From Dactylorhiza incarnata (taxonomy: Eukaryota; Streptophyta; Magnoliopsida; Asparagales; Orchidaceae), in the NCBI GenBank assembly GCA_033032865.1, contig JAWHQI010000065.1, positions 2,542,001 to 2,606,000 on the forward strand: 64,000 nt of DNA, written 5' to 3'. Below are positions 21,010 to 30,756 of this stretch, piece by piece. Numbering within the stretch: position 1 is the first letter of the stretch; each line of letters opens with the position of its first letter. The notes under the pieces were generated by a model that was not told where the DNA came from, made no database searches, and saw nothing but the letters and a program-made list of their open reading frames with translations. The position numbers and the translations under genes are program-made.

Positions 21010-22230
21010 CTAACTACCTTGAGAAACATCCGGCCACCGAGCGGTTCCCGACCCTGCCAGCTAGGTGGGAGCCTGGTCAGCGGGCCAGCATCGGGGATAA
21101 GTACCTTGAGAAACATCCGACCACCGAGCGGTTAACGGCCTTGCCAGCTAGGTGGGAGCCTAGTCAGCGGGCCAGCATCGGGGCTAAGTACCATGAGAAA
21201 CATTCGGCCACCGAGCGGTTCCCAGCCCTGCTATCTAGGTGGGAGTCTGGTCAGCGGGCCAGCATCTGGGATAAGTACTTTGAGAAACATCCGTCCACCG
21301 AGCGGTTCCCGACCCTGACAGCTAGGTGGGAGCCTGGTCAGCGGGCCAGCATCGGGGCTAAGTACCTTGAGAAACATCCGGCCACCGAGCGGTTCCCAGC
21401 CCTACCAGCTAGGTGGGAGCCTAGTCAGTGGGCCAGCATCGGGGCTAAGTACCTTGAGAAACATCCGGCAACTGAGCGGTTCCCGGCCCGGCCAGCTAGG
21501 TGGGAGCCTGGTCAGTGGGCCAGCATCGGGGCTTAGTACCTTGAGAAACATCTGGACACCGAGCGGTTCCCGACCCTGCCAGCTAGGTGGGAGCCTGGTC
21601 AGCGGGCCAGCATCGGGGCTAAGTACCTTGAGAAACATCCGGCCACCGAGCGGTTCCCGGCCCTACCAGCTAGGTGGGAGCCTGGTCAGCGGGCCAGCAT
21701 CGGGGCTAAGTACCTTGAGAAACATCCGGCCACCGAGCGGTTCCCGGCCCTGCCAGCTAGGTGGGAGCCTGGTCACCGGGCCAGCATCGGGACTAAGTAC
21801 CTTGAGAAACATCCGGCCACCGAGCAGTTCCCGACCCTGCCAGCTAGGTGGGAGCCTGGTCAGCGGGCCAACATCGGGGCTAAGTACCTTGAGAAACATC
21901 TGGCCACCGAGCGGTTCCCGACCCTGCCAGCTAGGTGGGAGCCTGGTCAGTGGGACAGCATCGTGGCTAAGTACCTTGAGAAAAATCTGGCCACCGAGCT
22001 GTTCCCGACCCTGCCAGCTTGGTGGGAGCCTGGTCAGCGGGCCAGCATCGGGGCTAAGTACCTTGAGAAACATCCGGCCACCGAGCGGTTCCCGGCCCTG
22101 CCAGCTTGGTGGGAGCCTGTTCAGTGGGCCAGCATCGGGGCTAAGTACCTTGAGAAACATCCGGCCACCGAGCGGTTCCCAGCCCTGCCAGCTTAGTGGG
22201 AGCCTGGTCAGCGGGCCAGCATTGGGGCTA
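21010..22230. repeat. 87-bp tandem array (14 copies) in D
   Basis: Unit starts fall at 21010, 21097, 21184 and onward. Each unit contains AAGTACCTTGAGAAACATCC, CACCGAGCGGTTCCC and CCAGCTAGGTGGGAGCCTGG. Since 87 is a multiple of three, a 325-residue open frame runs through the array (21367-22344, plus) with no sign of real coding. Confidence 0.93.
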
Positions 22231-22676
22231 AGGTCGACACTTTCTAGGAGCCAAGCTCAACTAGAGGTGGATACAAGGTCGACACACTCTAGGAGCCGGG
22301 CTCAACTAGAGGTGGATACAAGGTCGACACACTCTAGGAGCTGAGCTCAACTAGAGGTGGATACAAGGTCGACACACTCTAGGAGCCAGGCTTAACTAGA
22401 GGTGGATACAAGGTCGACACACTCTAGGAGCTAGGCTCAACTAGACGTGGATACAAGGTCGACACAATCTAGGAGCCAGGCTCAACTAGAGGTGGATACA
22501 AGGTCGACACACTCTAGGAGCCAGGCTCAACTAGAGGTGGATACAAGGTCGACACAATCTAGGAGCCAGGCTCAACTAGAGGTGGATACAAGGTCGACAC
22601 ACTCTAGGAGCCGGGCTCAACTAGAGGTGGATACAAGGTTGACACAATCTAGGAGCCAGGCTCAACTAGAGGTGGA
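22231..22676. repeat. 45-bp tandem array (about 10 copies) in D
   Basis: AGGTCGACAC begins at 22231 and 22276 and repeats every 45 bp. Units contain TCTAGGAGCC and CTCAACTAGAGGTGGATAC. This array is not obviously related to the other three. Confidence 0.92.
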
Positions 22677-22850
22677 GTATTTTTCGTTCCTGCCCCGAGC
22701 GGTTCCCGGCCCTGCCAGCTAGGTGGGAGCCTGGTCAGCGGGCCAGCATCGGGGATAACCTTGAGGATTTCCTGCCCCTAAGCGGTTCCCGGCCCTGCCA
22801 GCTAGGTGGGAGCCTGGTCAGCAGGCCAGCATCGGGGCTAAGTATTTTTT
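22677..22850. repeat. Two outlying 87-type units in D
   Basis: Two partial copies containing GCGGTTCCCGGCCCTGCCAG and CAGCATCGGGG lie beyond the 45-bp array. The 45-bp array therefore sits inside the 87-bp family, suggesting it arose later or was inserted. Confidence 0.75.
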
Positions 22851-22948
22851 GAAAAACTTTCATTATATTAATCATCCTAATACATGTGAGGAAACTAGGA
22901 ATGGAAACGAAACATCACATTATATGAACTTAGGGATTGAAAAGAAAA

Positions 22949-24074
22949 CTAAGCATGGAAATCGAACCGAGTCTCCCACTCCCAGGCCCGGTCTTCCTCG
23001 ACTTCTTCTGGTAGTTTTTGTTGTTGCCTTGGACTCCTCGCATCCTTCATTTCTAATAACTCAGGGCAGGCGGATGTCGCGTGACCCTCCTCATCGTGGA
23101 AGTTGCAGTAAGGTAACTCAACCATATCCCTTCTTTTTCCTCTTCTTTCTGCTCTCCTGGCTCTCCTCCTTCTCCCCCAACCAATTGTCATGTTTTGCTG
23201 AGGTGGTGGAGAGGGTGTGTTCGACCCCTGCCTCCACCTCGAGCGGTTGGCTCTTTTCCTTTGAAAACCCTTCCTTCCTTGCTCTCGCGGAGTCGAATTA
23301 CTGACCTCTGCGCTCGCCGGGCTATTGGGTAGCCGCCACCCGGGGTGGTCTCTCCCACCAACATTCACTCGACTCTTTTTGGAGCGGGGCAAGTGGGGGC
23401 CGGATGCTTCCCCGTTCGCCCCCCTTTGGGGCTGGGCTAGAAGGGGCGGGACGAGCTGGGAGGGCGCCTCCCTCCTGAGCTCGCCCCCTTGAAGGGGCGG
23501 GGCGGGGTGAGCTGGGAGGGCGCCTCCCTCCTGAGCTCGCCCCCTTGAATGGGCGGGGCGAGCTCGGAGGGCGCCTCCCTCCTGAGCTCGCCCCCTTGAA
23601 GGGGCGGGGCGAGCTGGGAGGGCGCCTCCCTTCTGATCTCGCCCCCTTGAAGGGGCGGGGTGAGCTGGGAGGGCGCCTCCCTCCTGAGCTCGCCCCCTTG
23701 AAGGGGCGGGGCGAGCTGGGAGGGAGCCTCCCTCCTGAGCTCGCCCCCTTGAAGGGGCGGGGCGAGCTGGGAGGGTGCCTCCCTCCTGAGCTCGCCCCCT
23801 TGGGAATGGGCGAGTGGGCGTATGGCACCTACCCACTCCCCCACACCGGTACCTCTTTCATGGACTGTTGTCCGAGAGCTCCGTCGTCCACCTGCCGAGG
23901 CGAGACCTCCGGACCATCTCCTCTTCTGCCTCTGACTATCATGGCGAAAGCAACCTGGAAGGTCTGTGAGACCTCTTGCTTGAAATTTTCGAACATCTCC
24001 AACGCCACCCCAGCCACCGGGGGCTGCGAGTGACCTGGGTTGGATCTTCCTCCACCTCCATCCATGGAGCTCAT
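22949..24074 (-). pseudogene. Element D gag remnant
   Basis: The ATG at 24072-24074, about 30 bases from the primer-binding site, opens a frame starting MSSMDGGGGRSNPGHSQPP and running to about 23829. The frame then changes and continues (22949-23836) through a Gly/Arg/Pro-rich repeat. It ends in a zinc knuckle, YCNFHDEEGHATSACPELLEM, typical of Tat-type Gag (C-X2-H/C-X4-H-X4-C pattern), and a charged tail. The capsid core present in F (YYTDKDEPVQHLQWF and following) is missing here, so most of Gag has been lost or replaced by the repeat. Nothing of pol follows. Confidence 0.78.
23440..23800. repeat. 51-bp repeat inside the gag of D (about 7 copies)
   Basis: Starts of GCCCCCTTGAAGGGGCGGGG fall at 23590, 23641 and 23692, giving a 51-bp period. 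On the minus strand this encodes a 17-residue repeat, PSRGRAQEGGALPARPA. Units carry short inverted GC-rich arms (CCCCCTTGAAGGGG). Confidence 0.88.
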
Positions 24075-24103
24075 CTTGAGAGTTTCTTGAGTTGGTCACT
24101 CTC

Positions 24104-24119
24104 CACGCTCACCGCACCA
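24104..24119 (-). other. Element D primer-binding site
   Basis: On the minus strand TGGTGCGGTGAGCG begins 3 bases after the end of the LTR (GGTTTCAACA). The TGG start fits the CCA end of a tRNA. I do not assign the tRNA. Confidence 0.7.
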
Positions 24120-24122
24120 AAA

Positions 24123-25207
24123 TGTTGAAACCGATTTCTCGGCCTCTGTGGAGTTCGGGGCCCCCAACAAGTTGAGGGGTGGCCAACTCTTACTCCCCCA
24201 AGGGAGAGCTCTAGGTTGAAGGTGTTGGAACTATGAACTGGACTAAGGGCTCGGCGAGGAGGTCCCACCACTTACCCGAAAGATCTTTAGAGCGCTTCCC
24301 CTCCTAAGCCAACGCCGGGCTTGGGCACCACTGGAGGCTCTCCTCACCCCACTAGAGAGATTTGGGGAGGGAGAGGGAGAGAGAGAGAGCTAGCCTAGAA
24401 CAAGCTTGCCTCCAAAGGGTGCCCCTTGTCCTATTTATAGGATTCCTGAACTTGGGCTGCAAATAGCCAAAAACTGGTCCCTGAAATTACCAAAATACCC
24501 TCGGAAATGGCTGCGGATAGCCAAATCCCACTGTTCAATGGCACTAACCGTAGTCCGAACCTCTTCCCGGGGCCGGGCGAGAGGGGGCCAACCTCCTCCC
24601 TTCCTCGCCTCCCCTCACTGGTCCGTCCCCTGCTGAGGTGGGGCGACCCGGGAGGTTTCCCACCTCCTGGCTCGCCCCCCTTAGACAGGGGTAGGGGCGA
24701 GCCCAGGAGGCCGCCCGCCTCCTGGCTCGTCCCCCTTAGACAGGGGCGGGGGCGAGCCCAGGAGGCCGCCTGCCTCCTGGCTCGCCCCCCTTAGACAGGG
24801 GCGGGGGAGAGCCCAGGAGGCTGCCCGCCTCCTGGCTCGCCCCCCTTAGACGGGGGCAGGGGAGAGCCCAGGAGGCCACCTGCCTCCTGGCTCGCCCCCT
24901 TATACGGGGGCGAGGGCGAGACCAGGAGGCCACCCGCCTCCTGGCTCGCCCCCCTTTTATACGGGGGCGGGGGCGAGAGGGAGGGCTCGCTCCTCCACCT
25001 CTCGCCCCCTCTGCTGGGGCGGGGGTGAGGGGAGGGCTCGCCCCTCTACCTCTCCCCCATCTACAAGAGCTGGGCGAGCGGGGGGCCTCCGCCTCTACCG
25101 CTCGCCCCCTTTGCCCCAGCTCTTCCTGCCTGCGACCATGCTACCACACAATGTTCTAAAGGACCCATGGGTCTCGGAAAAACACTCGGCGAATATGGGG
25201 TTGTACA
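24123..25207 (-). repeat. Element D 5' LTR (right copy)
   Basis: This 1085-bp LTR is nearly identical to the left one apart from repeat number. It has about six 55-bp units (24661-24975), a GA microsatellite near 24370 and the TATA box at about 24431-24440 on the minus strand. Confidence 0.93.
24661..24975. repeat. 55-bp inverted-repeat array in the right LTR of D
   Basis: Same unit as at 18957-19385 but with about six copies. The copy-number difference between the two LTRs shows that the array changes length faster than the flanking LTR sequence. Confidence 0.9.
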
Positions 25208-25212
25208 ACATT

Positions 25213-25908
25213 CATACACTTATTGACATATACATTTGCAGACCCTTATCACATAAATTAGTATGGGCTCTTTTATATGATAAGTTATAATTTCGGAAAT
25301 CTTAACTTATAAGTTTATATGGGCATTCATATAAGTTAAGGTACTCTAGATGATAGTATGGTAGTTTTCTTATTACTTTACTTGTGCTGCATTTACTTAC
25401 TTACTGCTCGTTTATTACCTACTACTGTCATATTTACTGCTCATATATTACCTATTGCTGCTATACTTACTGCTCGCTTATTCATTATACTGTTAGTATA
25501 ATCGCTATCACATGCACCTTCTTTTACCCCTTGTTATCCTTTGCCTCGTCCTCCCGCTCGGTACCTAGGAGTCGTGGGGGGAGGCGAGGATAAAATGGCT
25601 TAGTCTTTTTGACTAACGGTCGGATGTGGCCGTAACACCAGGAGATCGAGGAGCAAGAGCCACAGTATGTCAAGCAGGACGTGACAGCAAACCCTGATGA
25701 GCAGATGTCGCTCATCACTACTTCCACACGACGACAGGTTGGAGAGTATTTTGTGTTGTTTTCGCATACTGTAGAGTGAGTGAGTGCCTTTTTATTAGTA
25801 TTTTCCTTTTGGATCTGTATCGGGCTTAAGCCCTTGCACTGTTTTAGTTTTGTTCTCATTGTGGACTATTTGCACTCTTCTTATATATATCTGTAACTAC
25901 TATATACA
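25213..25908 (+). repeat. C1 3' LTR, second part
   Basis: C1 LTR sequence resumes after the right ACATT duplication of D. It is AT-rich at first, with TACTGCTC/TTTATTACCTAC-type low-complexity repeats at 25380-25500. It ends CTATATACA at 25908, a plausible CA terminus matching the TA/TG start. No gene is visible. Confidence 0.55.
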
Positions 25909-26469
25909 AGAAGTGGCCTTTGGTGCAACATTCAAAATTGCCAAATATAGCCTCATTCTTTTACTCCAATGACTTAACATATATTATGAAAAAAATGGAA
26001 ATTCATAAAATATAATGGCTATTTGTGTAATTACACAATATCCCAATAATACAAATAATGGTGAACATTCATAAAATCCAAAAGTTTTTTGTAGACCTCC
26101 TACACCTACTATGGTAGGTAATCATTAGACCTCCTAGACCTACTTTAAAATGTTTTTTTGTTAAAATATAAAAGTTTTTGAAAAAAAACAATTATAAAAT
26201 ATTAATTAAAATTTTTGTGCGGTCTTTTTGAGTACTTATATGTATATGTTATGGGTGCAACCGGCTTGATGCGGGCGCATCCTAGAGCGTCATGTGCATA
26301 GCCCGCCGGGGGCGGGCGAAGCCCGCCGTCGCGGGCCGAGTACTATCATGCTTGGACGGGGGCGGGCAAAGCCCACTCGAATGCGGGCGCAGCCCGCTAA
26401 GAGTCAGCGAGCACGGGCGCAACTCACTAAGAGTCAGTGAGCACATGCGAAGCCCGTGGGGAGCTGCTC
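25909..26469. other. Unassigned interval between C1 and C2
   Basis: 25909-26230 is AT-rich with no open frame worth naming. 26250-26465 is GC-rich and made of short variants of GCGGGCGCAGCCCGC and AAGCCCGC, several of them self-complementary. I recognise no family and no gene here. Confidence 0.5.
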
Positions 26470-26571
26470 GTATATACATGTATATATATGTATATATATA
26501 AATATGTATATATATGTATATATATGTACATATATACATATATATACATATATATACATATATATATATAT
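26470..26571. repeat. AT/TATATACA microsatellite
   Basis: About 100 bases made of TATATG/TATATACA words ending in an uninterrupted TA run. C2 coding sequence starts directly after it. Confidence 0.9.
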
Positions 26572-26747
26572 CCTCACTTCGGAGAGCCTTACTTCGTCCA
26601 GAGCAGCATGTTACGACCATATCAGGCCCGATAGCGTCCGACAGATCAGTCCGCCTGGAGCCCATACGCATCGATGATATAGCCGTCCGAGTTCTGCGGA
26701 GGAAGAAGGATCCTCTCGTCAAGGTATTGTGGTCCAATCATGGATGA
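26572..26747 (+). pseudogene. C2 chromovirus: pol C-terminal fragment
   Basis: Residues SLRRALLRPEQHVTT, then RSVRLEPIRIDDIAV and DPLVKVLWSNHG, align with the end of the integrase of C1 (15330-15505). The tail VKVLW is the standard end of plant chromovirus integrase. Only about 57 residues survive; everything upstream has been replaced by the microsatellite. Confidence 0.82.
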
Positions 26748-27065
26748 GAGGAGCACACATGGGAATTAAGGGACCTCATGCAACAACAGTATCCAGGACT
26801 ATTCACCTCAGGTACACCTAAACATGAGCTTACATTCCTTATTCTCACCTTGCATAGAATCCTATAGACCCGAACTTAAATTTCGAGGTTGAAATAATTT
26901 TTTTTGTTTATTGAGATTTGTAACATGCCTAATCCTACTAGTCCCCATAAAGGTGTTAGGCATAACATAAGGAGAGAAGGGTGAGTGGAGGCAAGGAGAT
27001 AACCTTAGAGTTCCATAAGTTGAGGTGAACTCACATAGTGCTCACTAGTGAACACAAGACAACTT

Positions 27066-27685
27066 AGGTCAAATTAGCCAAATTGAACTCACAAACACTA
27101 ATTGACCTCACCACTATGTTCCTAACCCTAATAGACTCATTTGACCAAGAACCCCAACAATTGGTCAACCAAATAGGCCAAATTGACCAAAGTCAAGCTT
27201 AGGTCAACATAATCATATTCAACACAAATAGACTCAATTGACCATCGATGCCTCAAATTGACCTTACCTATGTTCCCCTAACCACTAAGGAAGCTCTCTA
27301 GGTCAATAATAACTAATTGATCCCACCCAATTTCAAGGTATAGACCAAAGTCAACTTGTGGCCAACATAACCCAAATCAACCCAATCAAGTACCAATTGG
27401 CCTTCAATTGGTCAAATTGACTTCACCCCTAACCTTCTAACCCCATTAAGGATATATTGGGCCAAAAAGCCCCATCAAGTGGTCAACCAATCCCTCCAAT
27501 TTGACCAAAGTCAAACTTATGCTATTTTGGGTCAAACTCACACCATATGGATCAATTAACCAAATTGAAGCCACACCATGGTCCAATAGACTTTGGGTAA
27601 GGTCATGTGACCCATGACCATCAAGTGGGTCTAACCCACTAATCAATTTGACCAAGTCAACTCAAAAATCAACCATGGTCAACAT
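27066..27685. promoter_or_regulatory. W-box-type motif cluster in the LTR of C2
   Basis: I count 20 TTGACC/TTGACT words on either strand in about 620 bp. Several are paired as TTGACCAAAGTCAA. The density is far above the chance expectation of under one. Confidence 0.5.
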
Positions 27686-27794
27686 AAGGCCTTAAGGAAG
27701 AAATTGAAAGACCAAATGAAATCCAAGTGAACCAAGTCCCCACCCCTTGCATAATCAGCATGACACAAGTCTATTGGCACCCCACATTTGAATT

Positions 27795-27796
<2 letters not shown>

Positions 27797-27843
<47 letters not shown>
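27797..27843. repeat. GA microsatellite in the LTR of C2
   Basis: An uninterrupted GA run of about 46 bases. Confidence 0.95.
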
Positions 27844-27848
<5 letters not shown>

Positions 27849-28106
27849 GGGCAAAAATGGCATTTTCCCCCTTAAGGTGAAAAGGCACCTTTGAGTAAAA
27901 GAGCTTCCATGGCCCCTTACCACCTTGCACAAGCCCTCAACCGATCTCCTCAGACTGTGAACAGTCTTTTCAGAGCATGGCAGCCGCTCAGCTGTTGAAG
28001 GAAGGTTATACAAGCCATGGCCAAACCCCCACACTCCATCTTCTCTTTACAGCCATCACCACCTCAAATTGACCATTCCATCAGCTTCAGAAGGTCCTTA
28101 GCAGTA

Positions 28107-29038
28107 GATCTTCTATGATCTGATGAGGCGGATTGACCTCTCCTCTGCTTTCTCTTGTTCAACAATCTCTTGAATTGCTTGGAGAGTAGGGAGAACTCTC
28201 CATCAGACATATCTGAGCTTGAGGAGCAAACCACAGACTCGCCATCTTCCTCTGATGACTGTGTCCTTACCGGTACTATGACTTTGCTTTTATTGGACCC
28301 TTCGGCCTTCAGAGATATGGACTTCTCCTCTCTAGAAGTCCTGTTGCCTTCTTCCTCAGCTTTTCTGATGCTGAGCTTCAACTCATGGGAAAGAAGCTTC
28401 CCAAAAAGAATTTGTGTCTCCATAGTGGCCAGCTTCCCAAATTCTCTGATGGCAATGGCCTTAGTATCCCATTCTTTTGTCAGGGATCTCAAGAACTTAT
28501 CATTCAGATCACCCACGGTGAATTAATCCCGATCATAGTTCCTAAGACCATTGACGATCTTGAAGAACTTCTCATACATGTCAGTAATAGAGTCCCTTGG
28601 ATCCTGCTTAAATGCTTCATATTCTTGATTGAGCAGAGATCTTCGATCATCCCTTAGTTCTTCCGTACCTTCCATCAAGACGACAAGAGAATCCCACATC
28701 TCTTTAGCAGATTTACAATGGAAGAGATTCTGCAGCATAGAATCATCCACAGCACTGACAATTATATTCTTAGCCTTCTTGTCCAAGGAGACAAGTGCAA
28801 TCTCGTCCTTCGTCAAATCAAGCATCTTCTTGGGAACTTGTACAACCGGGTTGATTGTAGATGCCTTCATTGGAACATGAGCACCTTCCTCAACTATCTG
28901 AAAGATTCTTGGGTCGGCGACTTCCATATAAAACTTGACTCTTTCCTTCCACATGGGGAAGTTCTCCTTAGTGCAAACAGGCAGCTTCATGGAAGAATCC
29001 TTGTTCTTATCCATTCCGGACATGGTGTCTTTGAACAA
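28107..29038 (-). pseudogene. Element E': second copia gag beside the 3' LTR of E
   Basis: The frame starts MSGMDKNKDSSMKLPVC at about 28996 and covers the UBN2-type Gag domain (KENFPMWKERVKFYME, KSAKEMWDSL, SLLNQEYEAFK, FFKIVNGLRNYDRD). A small break near 28520 is followed by LNDKFLRSLTKEWD, LSHELKLSIRKAEEE and KQFKRLLNKRKQRRG. It stops at about 28107, before the zinc knuckle, where C2 LTR sequence begins. It is very similar to the gag of E (40940-42862) and keeps about 330 bp that E has lost. Confidence 0.88.
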
Positions 29039-29086
29039 CTAGATGGAGGAGTTTGTTCAAGGTGTTAACCTCTTAACGAACAAACT

Positions 29087-29099
29087 AGCTTTGATACCA
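29087..29099 (-). other. Primer-binding site of E'
   Basis: On the minus strand TGGTATCAAAGCT lies two bases from the LTR. It differs from the common TGGTATCAGAGC by one base in the matched part. An identical site belongs to E at 42911-42923. Confidence 0.82.
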
Positions 29100-29101
29100 A
29101 T

Positions 29102-30559
29102 TGAAAGTATCTATTCGCTACCTAAATCACCTAGAGGTGGGTGATTATGTGAGTTCTATGACTTTTTAAGCGGATTTAAAATCTAGAAAGAAAAGCGCAC
29201 AGAAAACAAAGCACACACAAATACAAGGATTTTTATAGTGGTTCCCCGATGTGGGTACTCCACTTTCCCTCCTCACCTATCTAGCACGCCCGACTAGACT
29301 AGGCTACTTCACTAATCTCAGATTATAAAAATCTTACAACTCTGAGTACAACTCCTACAAGCTCGGAGAACAACCTCTCCTATAAACTCGATCCTCTAAA
29401 CTAGGATCTACAAAAACTCGGACGAAAATCTTCCTACAAGAATATGTAAAAGTATTACAAGTACTTTGGATTGAAAATCCAATCTCTAAGAATCTCAAGG
29501 AGATTCTACTTCTTCAGATCTGAAAAGATGAATCTTCTTCTTTCTTGAAAAGATGAAATCTTGAACTTGAATGTGGAAGAAGAAATCCTTTGACTTAAAA
29601 GAGCTTGATCTAAAAACTTGACGACACAACTAGATATATAATCCACTTGAATGAATCTGAGCGATCTTGTTGAATCAAAACTAGCAGGAGAATCGAGCAC
29701 TGACCTCGTCGGTGGCAATAGATTGTATTTGCGAGAGTGAGCAAGAAGGCCGACGGAAATCTCGATGCCTTCCTTTTTCAAAATACATGATTGGGGTTAA
29801 TAGAAAAGATCTTTAAGTATTTTATAGCAACCCTTTTCAAACGTCTATAAACGGCACTTAAGGGAAGACCTCCACGTGTACTATACATGGAATAAAACCC
29901 TAAAAGGAAAGATCTGCGGGTAAAAGAAGAAAATGCGCCGAGTCCTCTTTCGTCGAATGAAATGACTTAATCGATGAAATAACTTAATTACACGACGAAA
30001 GCTATAAAAGGATTTGACAAAAAAGACTTAACATAGAATTAAGATGGGAAGAAAATTTTCTAAGCCTACTTCAAATTACACGGGAACACTCGACGAATTC
30101 GTCGAATGATCACGAGTAATAGGCAGGAAATCGACGAAAAATACTTGTTAATTTTTTTGAACATTTCTCGAGCTGATTCGACGAAGAGCTTAGTTTTCAC
30201 AAGTTGACTCGACGAAATCAATGTGGTTCTACGAGATCACTCGACAAAAAATACTTGGACAAAATTTCTTCCACTTCTGATTTCAGCAACAACTTCACCT
30301 TGACTTCTCCATAGTGCTAGAATATGTAGTACATCCCAATAGAGAGATTTCACATGAGTCAACACCATGGTCTACACAATGAGGGATTACATTGCATAGG
30401 CCTGTGTTTATGACTCATTAAAACCTGACATTGGTTTGTACTTAGCATTTAAATCCCTACAAACACATAACTAAGAAACTATATCAAATATAAAATCAAT
30501 TCATCTTAGTTCAAGGACACTTCTTCAAATCAAGGTTATTGTGGCTACAATACCCAACA
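29102..30559 (-). repeat. LTR shared by E (3') and E' (5')
   Basis: On the plus strand it runs TGAAAGTATC to CCCAACA, 1458 bp. Its right side carries the polypurine tract of E; its left side carries a primer-binding site and gag of E'. One LTR thus closes one element and opens another. CpG words such as TCGTCGAATGA recur at about 29945-30250. The sense-strand TATA sequence CTATAAAATAC is at about 29819-29829. Confidence 0.88.
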
Positions 30560-30575
30560 ATCTCCCCATATTTGA
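30560..30575 (-). other. Element E polypurine tract
   Basis: On the sense strand the sequence before the LTR is CAAATATGGGGAGAT. One base change interrupts the usual AAATAGGGGGAGAT. Confidence 0.75.
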
Positions 30576-30682
30576 AGAAGTCAGAACCCTGTCTACTAAG
30601 GTGAATTGCAGAGAAAAAGTATGGAAGTAAGCACAACATGACATAAAGAAGTAAGCATATAAATTGAAATATCAAAGCATCA

Positions 30683-30684
<2 letters not shown>

Positions 30685-30721
<37 letters not shown>
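30685..30721. repeat. TA microsatellite in E
   Basis: A run of about 18 TA units lies between the extra ORF and the 3' LTR of E. Confidence 0.95.
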
Positions 30722-30725
<4 letters not shown>

Positions 30726-30756
30726 TTTCAAATTTCAAACATGTCACATTCCCCAT

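Larger units (their letters stand above)
18417..25207 (-). mobile_element. Element D: non-autonomous Tat-like LTR retrotransposon rich in tandem repeats
   Basis: The LTRs lie at 18417-19631 and 24123-25207, with ACATT target duplications at 18412-18416 and 25208-25212. Orientation is minus: a tRNA-type primer-binding site beside the right LTR, then a gag start (MSSMDGGGG), a gag tail with a zinc knuckle, then four tandem arrays, then a purine-rich tract and the left LTR. There is no protease, RT, RNase H or integrase. The gag knuckle matches that of element F, which marks an F-type element as the likely mobilising partner. Length is 6791 bp. Confidence 0.92.
13216..25908 (+). mobile_element. 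Element C1: Ty3/gypsy chromovirus, 5'-truncated, with nested J and D
   Basis: Only the integrase and the 3' LTR remain. The integrase tail carries the sequence that precedes the chromodomain region in plant chromoviruses, and the motif AATTTCGAGGACGAAATTT before the LTR is common in the Tekay/Del group. The LTR starts at 15676 and ends at about 25908 once element D is removed, giving roughly 3.4 kb, within the range known for that group. J splits the integrase; D splits the LTR. The 5' LTR, gag, protease and RT are absent. Confidence 0.75.
26929..28106 (+). repeat. C2 3' LTR, right end missing
   Basis: It begins TGTAACATGCC and its first 350 bases are closely similar to the LTR of C1. Beyond 27260 it has sequence that C1 lacks. 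A GA microsatellite lies at about 27797-27843. It is cut off near 28106 where minus-strand copia gag begins. No open frame of interest. Confidence 0.75.

Noticed and set aside
21367..22344. A 325-residue plus-strand open frame
   Set aside because: It is the 87-bp and 45-bp arrays read through; its residues repeat every 29 and 15 positions.
19745..22676. Possible CRISPR-like arrays
   Set aside because: The units repeat over their full length with no unique spacers, and the window is plant-like nuclear DNA.
23322..23828. Pro/Arg/Gly-rich open frames on both strands
   Set aside because: They are shadow frames of the 51-bp repeat. Only the frame leading to the zinc knuckle has support as gag.
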